From: Gemmatimonadota bacterium
GTDB lineage: Bacteria; Gemmatimonadota; Gemmatimonadetes; Gemmatimonadales; Gemmatimonadaceae
Assembly: GCA_028287305.1 (NCBI GenBank)
Contig: JAQBPX010000015.1
Coordinates: 62,001-126,000 of the forward strand
Length of the DNA: 64,000 nucleotides
Direction of reading: 5' to 3'
The position numbers were made by a program, and so were the translations under genes. This document shows, piece by piece, positions 17,959 to 29,115 of this stretch. The notes under the pieces are model-generated. The model was not told where the DNA came from and did not search any database. It worked only from the letters and a program-made list of their open reading frames with translations. Numbering within the stretch: position 1 is the first letter of the stretch; each line of letters starts with the position of its first letter.

Positions 17959-17989
17959 GTCAGGGCACGCCCTCTCCTGGAGCCCTGAC
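17959..17989 (+). promoter_or_regulatory. Short hairpin around the ribosome binding site of the DUF4097-like gene
   Basis: GTCAGGGC (17959-17966) pairs with GCCCTGAC (17982-17989), which ends directly before the ATG. The GGAG at 17979-17982 touches the stem base. A role in translation control or as an operator is possible, but the stem has only 8 bp. Confidence 0.35.
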
Positions 17990-18826
17990 ATGAATACCCG
18001 TTTCCTGCGCCGCCTGATCCTTACCCTCGGAGTCACCGGGGGCATCGTGCACGTGCCGTTGGCACATGCACAGTCTCGTTCCGAGCGCGAGTTCGACCAG
18101 CAGCGCTGGCTGGACGACTGTCGCCATAACTCCTGGAACGACCAGGAGCGGGTGTGCGAGGTGCGAGCGTACGGATTGCACGCGAGCAAGTCACTGGACA
18201 TCAAGCCGGGCCCCAATGGTGGCGTTCGAGTGCACGGATGGGATCGCGATAGTGTCGCTATTTTCGCCCTGGTTCAGGCACAGGCGGAGTCAGAGTCCGA
18301 CGCCAATGCCCTGATCAAGGACGTGGCAGTGAAGATCGCGGATGGCAAGATCGACACGGACGGACCCCGAACGCGTCGGCGCCAGAACTGGTCGGTGTCC
18401 TTCGAGATCATGGTTCCCCGCAGCCAGGACATCCGTGCCGAGGCCGAGAATGGCGGGATCTCGGTTCGCGAGGTGCATGGGCTCATCAACGTCGAGACCG
18501 TGAACGGGGGCCTCGACCTCTACCACGTGGGCGGCGACGTCAAGGCGACCACCGTGAATGGCGGGCTCACCGTGGCGCTCGACGGAAAGAAGTGGGACGG
18601 AAAGGGGCTGTCGGCCGAGACCACCAACGGCGGCGTTCGAGTGACGTTCCCCGATGGCTATGCGGCGCACCTGAGGGCGGGCACCACGAACGGCGGGTTC
18701 TCCGTGGACTTCCCGGTCACCATCCAAGGGCGCTTCGGCAAGACCCTCGAGACGGACCTGAATGGGGGTGGACCTTCCATCCGGATCGAGACCACGAATG
18801 GGGGGATCTCACTGCGGCGGGAGTGA
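17990..18826 (+). CDS. Secreted DUF4097-like beta-helix protein
   Basis: The 278-residue protein has a signal peptide ending HAQS. Its C-terminal two thirds are built from short strands that repeat around an NGG turn: ENGGISV, VNGGLDL, VNGGLTV, TNGGVRV, TNGGFSV and TNGGISL. This matches the putative adhesin/DUF4097 family, thought to form a right-handed beta-helix. Two cysteines (DDCRHN, ERVCEV) may form a disulfide in the mature N-terminus. The role is unknown; related proteins are predicted envelope or surface proteins. It is transcribed divergently from the M16 pair, with 180 bp of shared upstream DNA. Confidence 0.85.
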   Translation: MNTRFLRRLILTLGVTGGIVHVPLAHAQSRSEREFDQQRWLDDCRHNSWNDQERVCEVRAYGLHASKSLDIKPGPNGGVRVHGWDRDSVAIFALVQAQAESESDANALIKDVAVKIADGKIDTDGPRTRRRQNWSVSFEIMVPRSQDIRAEAENGGISVREVHGLINVETVNGGLDLYHVGGDVKATTVNGGLTVALDGKKWDGKGLSAETTNGGVRVTFPDGYAAHLRAGTTNGGFSVDFPVTIQGRFGKTLETDLNGGGPSIRIETTNGGISLRRE

Positions 18827-18848
18827 AGCGGCTGGGCTTTCGCCCAGG

Positions 18849-19009
18849 ACTTTGGGCTTTGGGCTTTGGGCTTTGGCAACTACGGAATTGGAATGCAGGG
18901 CCCCGCGCTTCGCTGCGGGGCCCTGCTTCGTTATTGGTTCAACGCAACTTCGAACGTGCCACTTCCGCAGTTCCCAAAGTCCAGGGCCAAAGCCCAAAGC
19001 CCGCAGTCC
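18849..19009. repeat. Intergenic inverted element with GGGCTTT tandem arms
   Basis: Three GGGCTTT units (18854-18874) and the following GGCAACTACGGAATTG face an imperfect inverted copy near 18964-19009 (CCAAAGCCCAAAGCCCGCAG). A perfect 12-bp hairpin lies between them at 18895-18926. A second GGGCTTT triplet is at 22809-22829 before the maltokinase gene. The element fills most of the 229 bp before glgE. Confidence 0.6.
18895..18926 (+). terminator. 12-bp perfect GC hairpin with T-containing tail
   Basis: GCAGGGCCCCGC (18895-18906) pairs with GCGGGGCCCTGC (18915-18926) around an 8-nt loop, followed by TTCGTTATTGG. It lies 69 bp past the DUF4097-like gene and before glgE. It is a likely intrinsic terminator that isolates the glycogen operon. 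Confidence 0.65.
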
Positions 19010-19055
19010 CAGCATATTCCTTGCTCAAGCCGACCACTCTCCAGACCGCCCAAGA

Positions 19056-21158
19056 GTGCCCCCTCGCAAGAAGCCAAAAGTCGTAGAGCCGAGCCTCCCC
19101 GCCGCATCGCTCTATCACCTGGTAGTCGACACCGTCACTCCCGAGCTCGACGGTGGGCGCTACCCCGCCAAGCGCGTCACGGGTGACGTCCTCCGCGTAG
19201 GCGCCAACGTCTTCAAGGACGGCCACGAGCTCCTCTCGGCGCACGTGCTGTTCAAGGGCCCGGGTGACGCGGAATGGAGCGCCGAGCCCATGACGTACTC
19301 GCCGGAGCTCGATCGGTGGTTCGCGTCGGTGGCCCTCGATCGCGTGGGCCGCTGGCGCTACACGGTGGAAGGCTGGACCGACCGCTTCGGGACGTGGCGA
19401 AGCGAGCTGAAAAAGAAGCACGACGCCGGGCAGGACTTCGAACTCGAGCTGCGCGAGGGCTCGGCCATGGTGCGCGAAGCGATGGGACGCATGCGCTTCG
19501 GCTCGCTGCGCGCGACGCTCGAGCAGACGGCGGCGATGATCGTCGCCGACCACGACGCGCCGATCGACCATCGTGTGCATCGCGCGCTGGAGGAGGAGCT
19601 CGCGCTCCTGATGCAGCGGCACCACGCGCCCGCCGACGTCACGCGGTATTCGCGCGAGCTCACGCTGGTGGTGGATCGCGATCGCGCGCGCACGGGGGCA
19701 TGGTATGAATTCTTCCCGCGATCGCTCGGCGCCGGCGGCAGGCACGGCACCTTTGACGATGCCGCCGCGTTCATGCCGCGCGTGGCCGGGATGGGCTTCG
19801 ACGTGGTCTACCTGCCGCCGATCCATCCGATCGGCACGCAATTCCGGAAGGGACGCAACAACTCGCTCACGCCAACGAAGGCCGACGTGGGCAGCCCGTG
19901 GGCGATCGGCTCGGCCGAAGGGGGACACGACGCGATCCACCCGGAGCTGGGCGACGACGCCAGCTTCCGGCGCTTCGTGCAGCGCGCGAACGAGCTGGGC
20001 ATCGAAGTGGCGCTCGACTACGCCCTGCAGTGCTCGCCCGACCACCCCTGGGTGCGCGAACATCCCGACTGGTTCCACATCCGTCCCGATGGGTCGATCC
20101 AGTACGCGGAGAATCCCCCGAAGAAGTACCAGGACATCTTCCCGATCAACTTCTGGTGCGAGGACCGCATCGCGCTGTGGAATGCATGTCGCGACGTGCT
20201 GCTGCACTGGGTGCAGCGGGGCGTGCGGATCTTTCGCGTGGACAACCCGCACACGAAGCCGAGCGCGTTCTGGGAGTGGGTGATCCGCGAGGTGCAGGAC
20301 CGTGATCCGGGGGTGGTGTTCTTCGCCGAGGCGTTCACGAAGCCGAACAAGATGCAGAACCTGGGGAAGCTCGGCTTCACCATGTCGTACACGTACTTCA
20401 CGTGGAAGAATGACCCGCGGGAGCTGCGCGAGTACATGGAAGAGCTCACCGCGGGCGAGATGGTGGAGTACTACCGCGGCAACCTCTTCACGAACACGCC
20501 GGACATCCTGAACGAGTACCTGGTGGACGGAGGAGTGCCCGCCTTCCGCATTCGACTGGTGCTGGCCGCCACGCTCCTTCCGCTCTACGGGATCTACAGC
20601 GGATACGAGCTCGCCGAGAACGTGCCGGTGAAGCCGGGGAGCGAGGAGTACATGGACTCGGAGAAGTACGAGCTCAAGTCGCGCGACTGGAATGCGACGC
20701 CGAACATCACGAGCGACGTGGTGCTGCTCAACCGCCTGCGACGCGAGGAGCCGGCGCTTCGAGCGTACGGCAACCTGGTGTTCGGGGAGAGCGAGAACTC
20801 GCGGGTGCTGTGCTATGTAAAGCAGGGGCTGGGGGCTCAGGGGCTGGGGGAATGGGGAACTACGCACAGCAGGATCGGCGAGGTGCTCGAGGGCGCGCAC
20901 ATCATCGTGGCGGTGAACTGCGATCCGCACGGTGCGCAGGAATCGACCGTCACGGTTCCACTGGAGGCGATGGGGATGGGGGCGGATGAGTCGTATGGCG
21001 TCACCGACCTGCTCACCGGGGCTCACTACACGTGGCGGGGAGCGCGGAACTACGTGCGGCTCGACCCGGCGGTGCAGGTGGCGCACGTGTTCCGGGTGGA
21101 GCGGACGGCGGCAACTACGGCAACTGCAACGGCAGATCCCTCGCTGCGCTCAGGATGA
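19056..21158 (+). CDS. glgE: Alpha-1,4-glucan:maltose-1-phosphate maltosyltransferase
   Basis: This GH13_3 enzyme extends alpha-glucan by transferring maltose from maltose-1-phosphate. Start GTG at 19056 gives 700 residues. The N-terminus matches the family (DGGRYPAKRVTGD), the nucleophile Asp is in GVRIFRVDNPHTKP and the acid/base Glu in VVFFAEAFTKP. The C-terminal beta domain carries an unusual insertion of about 24 residues (KQGLGAQGLGEWGTTHSR, at 20820-20890) between SRVLCYV and HIIVAVNCDPH. Its DNA is repetitive and resembles the intergenic repeats, so a repeat seems to have inserted in frame. The last residues and the stop are also repeat-derived. The gene opens the glycogen/trehalose operon. 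Confidence 0.95.
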   Translation: MPPRKKPKVVEPSLPAASLYHLVVDTVTPELDGGRYPAKRVTGDVLRVGANVFKDGHELLSAHVLFKGPGDAEWSAEPMTYSPELDRWFASVALDRVGRWRYTVEGWTDRFGTWRSELKKKHDAGQDFELELREGSAMVREAMGRMRFGSLRATLEQTAAMIVADHDAPIDHRVHRALEEELALLMQRHHAPADVTRYSRELTLVVDRDRARTGAWYEFFPRSLGAGGRHGTFDDAAAFMPRVAGMGFDVVYLPPIHPIGTQFRKGRNNSLTPTKADVGSPWAIGSAEGGHDAIHPELGDDASFRRFVQRANELGIEVALDYALQCSPDHPWVREHPDWFHIRPDGSIQYAENPPKKYQDIFPINFWCEDRIALWNACRDVLLHWVQRGVRIFRVDNPHTKPSAFWEWVIREVQDRDPGVVFFAEAFTKPNKMQNLGKLGFTMSYTYFTWKNDPRELREYMEELTAGEMVEYYRGNLFTNTPDILNEYLVDGGVPAFRIRLVLAATLLPLYGIYSGYELAENVPVKPGSEEYMDSEKYELKSRDWNATPNITSDVVLLNRLRREEPALRAYGNLVFGESENSRVLCYVKQGLGAQGLGEWGTTHSRIGEVLEGAHIIVAVNCDPHGAQESTVTVPLEAMGMGADESYGVTDLLTGAHYTWRGARNYVRLDPAVQVAHVFRVERTAATTATATADPSLRSG
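20820..20890 (+). repeat. Repeat-derived in-frame insertion inside glgE
   Basis: The DNA reads CAGGGGCTGGGGGCT, then CAGGGGCTGGGGGAAT, then GGGAACTACGCACAGCAGG. These are two imperfect direct repeats followed by the GGAACTACG module found in several gaps here. It encodes the non-conserved insertion of GlgE. Confidence 0.6.
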
Positions 21159-21180
21159 CTGCGGACTCTCTCAGGATGAC
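21132..21180 (+). repeat. Dispersed CGCTCAGGATGAC repeat at the glgE/treS junction
   Basis: A full copy at 21132-21159 and a partial copy (CTCAGGATGAC) at 21170-21180 span the junction. The first encodes the last residues (DPSLRSG) and TGA stop of GlgE and an overlapping ATG at 21155. The second supplies the likely treS start ATG at 21176. Sister copies are at 4528-4610. Confidence 0.8.
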
Positions 21181-22804
21181 TACGGACCCCCTCTGGTACA
21201 AGGACGCGGTCATCTATCAGCTGCACGTGAAGTCGTTTCGCGACGCGAATGGCGACGGCTACGGCGACTTCAAGGGGCTGATCCAGCAACTGGACTACGT
21301 CCAGACCCTGGGCGCGACCTGCGTCTGGCTGCTGCCCTTCTATCCCTCTCCGCTGCGCGACGATGGATACGACATCGCATCGTACGAGTCGATCCATCCG
21401 CAGTACGGCACCATCGAGGACTTCAAGGCGTTCATGGAGGCGGCGCACGCGCGCGGCATGCGCGTGATGACGGAGCTCGTCATCAACCACACCTCCGACC
21501 AGCATCCCTGGTTCGAGCGCGCGCGCAAGGCGCCGAAGGGCTCGCCCGAGCGCGACTGGTATGTCTGGAGCGATGACCCGAACCTCTACGAGGGCACGCG
21601 GATCATCTTCACCGACACTGAGACGTCGAACTGGACGTGGGACCCCGAGGCGCAGCAGTTCTACTGGCATCGCTTCTTCGGCCACCAGCCGGACCTCAAC
21701 TTCGACAATCCGGCGGTGCTCGAGGCGGTGCTCAACGTCATGCGCTTCTGGCTGCGGCTGGGCGTGGACGCGCTGCGCCTCGACGCGATCCCGTACCTGG
21801 TGGAGCGGCACGGCACGAACTGCGAGAACCTGCCCGAGACGCACGCGGTGCTGAAGGCGATGCGCACGGCCCTCGATGCGGAGTTCGAGGGGCGCATCTT
21901 CGTGGCGGAGGCGAACCAGTGGCCGAGCGACGTGCGCGCCTACTTCGGCGACAGCGACGAGTGCCACATGGCATTCCACTTCCCGGTGATGCCGCGCATG
22001 TACATGGCGCTGCGGCGCGAGGACCGCACGCCGATCGTCGAGATCATGCGGCAGACGCCGGCGATTCCCGACGACTGCCAGTGGGCGATCTTCCTCCGCA
22101 ACCACGACGAGCTCACGCTCGAGATGGTGACGGACGAGGAGCGCGACTACATGTACAACGAGTACGCGAAGGACAAGCGGATGCGCATCAACGTGGGCAT
22201 TCGCCGCCGGCTAGCCCCCCTGCTCGACAATGGCCGCCGCCAGATCGAGCTGATGAACGCCCTGCTCATGACCATGCCGGGCACGCCGATCATCTATTAC
22301 GGCGACGAGCTGGGCATGGGGGACAACGTCTACCTGGGCGACCGCAACGGCGTCCGCACGCCGATGCAGTGGACCGCCGACCGCAACGCGGGATTCAGCG
22401 AGGCGGACAGCGCGGCGCTCTTCGCGCCGGTGATCCAGGACCCGCCCTACGGCTTCCACAACGTGAACGTGAATGCGCAGGAGCGCACCGGCACGTCGCT
22501 GTTGCGCTGGATGCGCCGGCTGATCCAGGTGCGCGCGCAATCGCGGGCGTTCGGGCGCGGCACGTGGGAACCGCTGCTGCCGGAGAACCGCAAGGTGCTG
22601 GTGTTCCTGCGGCGCTACGAGGGCGACGTCATCCTCTGCGTGAACAACCTCAGTCGCTTCTCGCAGTTCGTGGAGCTCGACCTCGGCGAGTTCGCGGGCC
22701 GCACGCCGGTGGAGATGTGGGGCGGCACGCCGTTCCCTGAAGTCCGCCAGCAGCCGTACGTGCTAACTTTGGGGCCGCACAGCTTCCTGTGGCTGCGACT
22801 GTAA
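21176..22804 (+). CDS. treS: Trehalose synthase (maltose alpha-D-glucosyltransferase)
   Basis: TreS interconverts trehalose and maltose by intramolecular transglycosylation. The 542-residue GH13 protein starts MTTDPLWYKDAVIYQLHVKSF, typical of the family. An in-frame ATG at 21155 overlaps the glgE stop and could be used for coupled translation. Asp in DALRLDAIPYL is the nucleophile, Glu in FVAEANQWP the acid/base, and NHDE the third carboxylate site. The length matches stand-alone TreS; the maltokinase that is fused to it in many bacteria is the separate next gene. Both start codons lie in a dispersed repeat. Confidence 0.96.
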   Translation: MTTDPLWYKDAVIYQLHVKSFRDANGDGYGDFKGLIQQLDYVQTLGATCVWLLPFYPSPLRDDGYDIASYESIHPQYGTIEDFKAFMEAAHARGMRVMTELVINHTSDQHPWFERARKAPKGSPERDWYVWSDDPNLYEGTRIIFTDTETSNWTWDPEAQQFYWHRFFGHQPDLNFDNPAVLEAVLNVMRFWLRLGVDALRLDAIPYLVERHGTNCENLPETHAVLKAMRTALDAEFEGRIFVAEANQWPSDVRAYFGDSDECHMAFHFPVMPRMYMALRREDRTPIVEIMRQTPAIPDDCQWAIFLRNHDELTLEMVTDEERDYMYNEYAKDKRMRINVGIRRRLAPLLDNGRRQIELMNALLMTMPGTPIIYYGDELGMGDNVYLGDRNGVRTPMQWTADRNAGFSEADSAALFAPVIQDPPYGFHNVNVNAQERTGTSLLRWMRRLIQVRAQSRAFGRGTWEPLLPENRKVLVFLRRYEGDVILCVNNLSRFSQFVELDLGEFAGRTPVEMWGGTPFPEVRQQPYVLTLGPHSFLWLRL

Positions 22805-22841
22805 CGGCGGGCTTTGGGCTTTGGGCTTTGGCAAGGGCGAG

Positions 22842-24308
22842 ATGAACGGACTGGCGAACATCGGCACGGAGAAGATCACGGCGTTCCTCGGCTCGCGTCG
22901 CTGGTACGCGGGCAAGGCGGGCACGCCGCAGTCTGCCCGCTTCCTCGACGTGGTGCCGCTGCCGTGGCAGGGTGGGCAGTTCGGGATTGCACGGCTCGAG
23001 GTGGTGAGCGACGCCGGCATCGCGACTGTCTACCAGCTGCCACTCGACCTCACGGCCGCCGAGCGCGGCGAGATCGTGGACGCCACCGAGGACGACCGCT
23101 TTCGTCGCTCGCTCGCCGATGCCTTCGCGAAGGGTGCGTCGTTCGAGGGAGAGTCGGTGAGCGGGGGCAACGCCCCGCGCTGGGTGCTGGAGCCGGCCGG
23201 TGCGCGAACGCTGAGCGTCGCCCCGCACGCGCGGGTGGCGCTCGAGAGCGCGGAGCAGAGCAACACGTCCATCATCATCGACCAGGACGGGATGCTCAAG
23301 CTCTTTCGCCGGCTCGAGCGCGGTCCGCATCCAGAGGAGGAGATGTCGCGCTACCTCAGCGGGGCGGGAGCGTTCGCCAACACGCCGGCGCTGTTCGCCG
23401 TGGCGCGCTTCGAGGACGCCGAGGGCTCCTCGGTGGCAGGCGTGCTGCAGGAGTTCCTGCCCAAGTCGGAGAACGCGTGGAAGTTCGCGCTCGATTGCGG
23501 CAAGGACTTCTTTCGCGCTCCGCCCGCAACGGAGCCGGCCAATGAATTCTCGCCACGTGCCGAGCGACTGGGTGAGGTGACGCGCGCACTGCATGAGTCG
23601 CTCGCGCGCGGCACCACGCCGGAGTTCGGGCCCGGGCAGTCCACGCGCGAGGATGTGCAGCGGTGGGGTGAGCACGTGCGCGCACAGGTGGAGGCAGGGC
23701 TGGCGATGCTGGAGCAGGTGGTCGCGCAGAAGAAGCTTCCGCCGGAGCGACTGCCGGAGGCGGAGGCGCTCATCGCGCGCGTGGAGCGCCACCGGAACGA
23801 GATCGACGAGCTGGTCGCAGACATTGCCGGGGATGCCGGACTCTCGATCCGCACGCACGGCGACTACCACCTGGGGCAGGTGCTGCGCACGGCGGGCGGC
23901 GACTTCATGGTGATCGACTTCGAGGGGGAGCCGAGCCGGTCGCTCGACGAGCGGCGTCGCAAGACGAGCGCACTGCGCGACGTGGCGGGAATGCTGCGCT
24001 CCTTCGCCTACGCGTCGGCGACGCTCATGCAGCAGAGTGGCGGCGGCAAGCGGCCCATGGACCGGCCCACGCTCGAGGTGCGCGCGGGGCGCTGGGAGCG
24101 CGACGCGCGCGCGGCGTTCCTCAAGGGCTACTTCGCGGCGCCGGACAATGCGGTGGAAGGCATGCTGCCACGCAACGCGAAGAACGCGGAGCGGCTGCTG
24201 GCGGTCTTCGAGACGGAGAAGGTGTTCTACGAGCTGATGTACGAGTTGAACAACCGGCCGGACTGGGCCTGGATCCCGATGCGGGGAGCGACGCGGTTGT
24301 TCGTCTGA
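22842..24308 (+). CDS. mak: Maltokinase
   Basis: The 488-residue protein phosphorylates maltose with ATP to alpha-maltose-1-phosphate, the donor for GlgE. It has the kinase fold of aminoglycoside phosphotransferases: THGDYHLGQVLRT carries the catalytic Asp, and VIDFEGEPSRSLDERRRK holds the metal-binding Asp. The N-terminal cap (FLGSRRWYAGKAG) is typical. The ATG at 22842 follows a GGGCTTT tandem repeat; an upstream in-frame ATG at 22821 would lie inside that repeat. It comes after treS, as expected for the TreS-Mak-GlgE pathway. Confidence 0.94.
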   Translation: MNGLANIGTEKITAFLGSRRWYAGKAGTPQSARFLDVVPLPWQGGQFGIARLEVVSDAGIATVYQLPLDLTAAERGEIVDATEDDRFRRSLADAFAKGASFEGESVSGGNAPRWVLEPAGARTLSVAPHARVALESAEQSNTSIIIDQDGMLKLFRRLERGPHPEEEMSRYLSGAGAFANTPALFAVARFEDAEGSSVAGVLQEFLPKSENAWKFALDCGKDFFRAPPATEPANEFSPRAERLGEVTRALHESLARGTTPEFGPGQSTREDVQRWGEHVRAQVEAGLAMLEQVVAQKKLPPERLPEAEALIARVERHRNEIDELVADIAGDAGLSIRTHGDYHLGQVLRTAGGDFMVIDFEGEPSRSLDERRRKTSALRDVAGMLRSFAYASATLMQQSGGGKRPMDRPTLEVRAGRWERDARAAFLKGYFAAPDNAVEGMLPRNAKNAERLLAVFETEKVFYELMYELNNRPDWAWIPMRGATRLFV

Positions 24309-24309
24309 C

Positions 24310-24331
24310 CTGCAGTGATGCAGTGATGCAG
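24310..24331 (+). repeat. CAGTGATG tandem repeat before the YdeI-like gene
   Basis: CTGCAGTGATG followed by CAGTGATGCAG gives two tandem units, then GGAACTACGG. It starts right after the maltokinase stop and is related to the hairpins at 14857-14896 and 24956-24998. Confidence 0.7.
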
Positions 24332-24351
24332 GAACTACGGGAGCGACTCCG

Positions 24352-24954
24352 ATGCCCACGACCGACAAGCGAATCGACGCGTACATCGCGAAGGCACGGC
24401 CATTCGCCAGGCCCATTCTCGAGCACCTGCGGGCGATCGTGCACGAGACCTGTCCGGAGTGCGAGGAGACGCTCAAGTGGAGCATGCCGCACTTCATGTA
24501 CCAGGGGATGTTCGCCGGCATGGCCGCCTTCAAGGAACACTGCACCTTCGGCTTCTGGCACGGCGCGCTGATCGTGGGCAAGGACGGCAAGCCGCAGGAG
24601 GCGATGGGGAGCTTCGGGCGCATCACCTCGCTCGACGACCTGCCGCCGAAGCGGGTGATCGCCGGCTACGTGAAGCAGGCGATGAAGCTCAACGAGCAGG
24701 GCGTGAAGCGCGTGCCGGCCAAGGCGAAGGACGGTCCCAAGCCACCGATCAAGGTGCCGCCGTACTTCACCGCCGCGCTCGGGAAGGACAGGAAGGCGAA
24801 GGCGGCGTTCGCGGCGTTCAGCCCCAGCCACCGTCGCGAATACCTCGAGTGGATCACCGAGGCGAAGACGGACGCCACGCGTGACAAGCGCATGGCGCAG
24901 GCCCTTGCGTGGATCGCCGAGGGGAAGGGGCGGAACTGGAAGTACCAGAAGTGA
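24352..24954 (+). CDS. YdeI/OmdA-like protein with DUF1801 domain
   Basis: The 200-residue cytoplasmic protein has an N-terminal DUF1801-like domain (IDAYIAKARPFARPILEHLR; TLKWSMPHFMYQG) and a C-terminal OmdA/YdeI-type helical domain (RREYLEWITEAKTDATRDKR; AQALAWIAEGKGRN). Proteins of this type are linked to stress or bacteriocin protection in other bacteria, but no biochemical role is firm. It has no evident link to glycogen and is flanked on both sides by CAGTGATG repeats. It is probably a cassette inserted into the operon. Confidence 0.87.
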   Translation: MPTTDKRIDAYIAKARPFARPILEHLRAIVHETCPECEETLKWSMPHFMYQGMFAGMAAFKEHCTFGFWHGALIVGKDGKPQEAMGSFGRITSLDDLPPKRVIAGYVKQAMKLNEQGVKRVPAKAKDGPKPPIKVPPYFTAALGKDRKAKAAFAAFSPSHRREYLEWITEAKTDATRDKRMAQALAWIAEGKGRNWKYQK

Positions 24955-24955
24955 C

Positions 24956-24998
24956 GCAGTGATGGAGTGATGCATCCCTGCATCACTGATTCACTGCA
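24956..24998 (+). terminator. Hairpin of CAGTGATG units after the YdeI-like gene
   Basis: 24956-24974 (GCAGTGATGGAGTGATGCA) pairs with 24979-24998 around a TCCC loop, with one small internal bulge. It begins 2 nt past the stop. It could end the upstream transcript, in which case treZ and following genes need their own promoter. Confidence 0.5.
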
Positions 24999-25033
24999 TC
25001 ATTGGTGTGCATTTTGCCCTCGCCACGCCGAGA

Positions 25034-26979
25034 ATGAGTGACTCCTCCCCTGGGCTACAACGCGGCGCCCGCCTGATGCCGGACGGTGCCGTGTGCTTCA
25101 CGGTGTGGGCGCCGAATGCGCGCCATGTGCGCGTGTCGATCGAGGACGGTGACGCGGCCGGCGAGCACGAGCTGGCGCCCACGCGCATCGCGGGGGAGTT
25201 CGCGGCCACCATCGATGATGTCGGTGCGGGCGCACGCTACGGGTTCCTCCTGGATAACGCGAGCGCGCCCCTTCCTGACCCGGTGAGCCGCCATCAGCCA
25301 GACGGCGTGCACGGGCGATCGCGCGTCACCGACCCACGCGCGCAGGCATGGACGGATGCCGAATGGCGCGGGCGGTCCATGCGTGAGCTCGTGATCTACG
25401 AGCTTCACGTGGGCACCTTCACCGATGCCGGCACATTCGACGCGGCCATCGCACAGCTCCCGGCATTGGTCGCCCTCGGCATCACGGCCATCGAGCTGAT
25501 GCCGGTGGCGCAGTTTCCCGGAGCGCGCAACTGGGGGTACGACGGCGTACAGCCCTACGCACCGCACGATGGCTATGGGGGCCCCGACGCGCTCAAGCGG
25601 CTCGTGGACGCCGCGCATGGCGCGGGACTGTGCGTCATCCTCGACGTCGTCTACAATCACCTCGGTCCAGAGGGGAATTACCTTGGCGCGTACGGCCCGT
25701 ACTTCACCGACACGTATCGCACGCCGTGGGGACGCGCGGTGAACTACGACGGGCCGGACAGCGATGAGGTTCGGCGGTTCGTGATCGACAATGCGCGCTA
25801 CTGGGTGGAGGAATTCCACATGGACGGCCTCCGGCTGGATGCCGTGCATGGAATCTTCGACTTCGGCGCCCGCCACCTGCTGCACGAGCTCGCCGCCTCG
25901 GTGCACGCGCTGTCTCGAGAGCTCGGCCGCACGGTGGTCGTGATCGGCGAGAGTGACCTGAACGATCCCGAGCTGCTGCGCAGCAGGGAGGAGCATGGTC
26001 ATGGACTGGACGCGCAGTGGAGCGACGACTTCCACCATGCCGTGCACGGCGCCCTCACGAAGGAAACGCGCGGGTACTACCAGGACTTCGGCAGCGCGAC
26101 CATGATCGGTGAGGCGCTCACCGAGCCGTTCGTCTATGACGGTCGCCCCTCGCTCCATCGAAAACGGCGACATGGCGCGCCCTCCACCGGAAGTCCCCGC
26201 GACCGCTTCGTGGTGTGCATCCAGAACCACGACCAGGTCGGCAACCGCGCAATCGGCGACCGCCTTACCACCATGCTGTCGCCGGAGCAGCAGCGCCTGG
26301 CGACGTCACTGCTGTTGCTCTCGCCCTACGTGCCGATGCTCTTCATGGGCGAGGAGTACGGCGAGGTGAACCCGTTCCAGTATTTCACCAGTCACGGCGA
26401 TCCAGCGCTCGCGCAGGCCGTGCGCGACGGGCGCCGCCGAGAGTTCAGCGCGTTCGGGTGGAGCGGCGACGTTCCCGACCCACAGGCCGATTCCACCTTC
26501 GAGCGATCGAAGCTCGATCGCACCCGCGCGGCGACTCCCTCCGGCGCGGCGGCACTCGCACTGCATCGCGACCTGCTCGCATTGCGCCGAGAGGAGCCGA
26601 CGCTCGTGCCCGGCGCCGCCACCGTCAACGTGCAACACGGCGAGCCTGGATGGATCCTGCTCAAGCGCGGCGCACGCGTGCAGGGGATGGACGCGTCGCG
26701 GTACGCCGAGAGCGTGGCGCTTTTCAACTGCACCGCTGCCCCCATGGAGATCCCGATCGACGCCTGGACGATGGAATCACGCTGGTCACTGCGGTGGAGC
26801 TCCGAATCCCCGGGCTACGGCGGCGCGCACGGTCATGCGGCCGATTTCGGCGGCGCGCAACGTGACCGCGAGGCGGATGGCCCGCGTCGGCTGATGGACG
26901 CGCCCACCGCGCCTGCGTCTCGCAACCCCGCCTGTCCGCCGTGGTCGGCGGCGCTCTACCTGGCGGAGGCCGCACGCTG

Positions 26980-26980
<1 letters not shown>
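25034..26980 (+). CDS. treZ: Malto-oligosyltrehalose trehalohydrolase
   Basis: TreZ releases trehalose from the maltooligosyl-trehalose made by TreY. The 648-residue protein has an N-terminal CBM48-like domain (VCFTVWAPNARHVRVSIEDG) and a GH13 barrel: Asp in MDGLRLDAVHGI is the nucleophile, Glu in VVIGESDLND the acid/base, and QNHDQVGNRA is typical of TreZ. The start ATG at 25034 (MSDSSPG) is preferred over an in-frame ATG 27 bp upstream. Its stop overlaps the start of glgX (TGATG), so the two are coupled. TreY, its partner, lies five genes downstream in the same cluster. Confidence 0.95.

Positions 26981-29111
<2,131 letters not shown>

Positions 29112-29115
<4 letters not shown>

Noticed and set aside
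18939-21086. Very long minus-strand open frame opposite glgE
   Set aside because: It is an antisense shadow caused by high GC content; the protein is Arg/His/Val-rich without any domain, while the plus strand encodes a complete GlgE.
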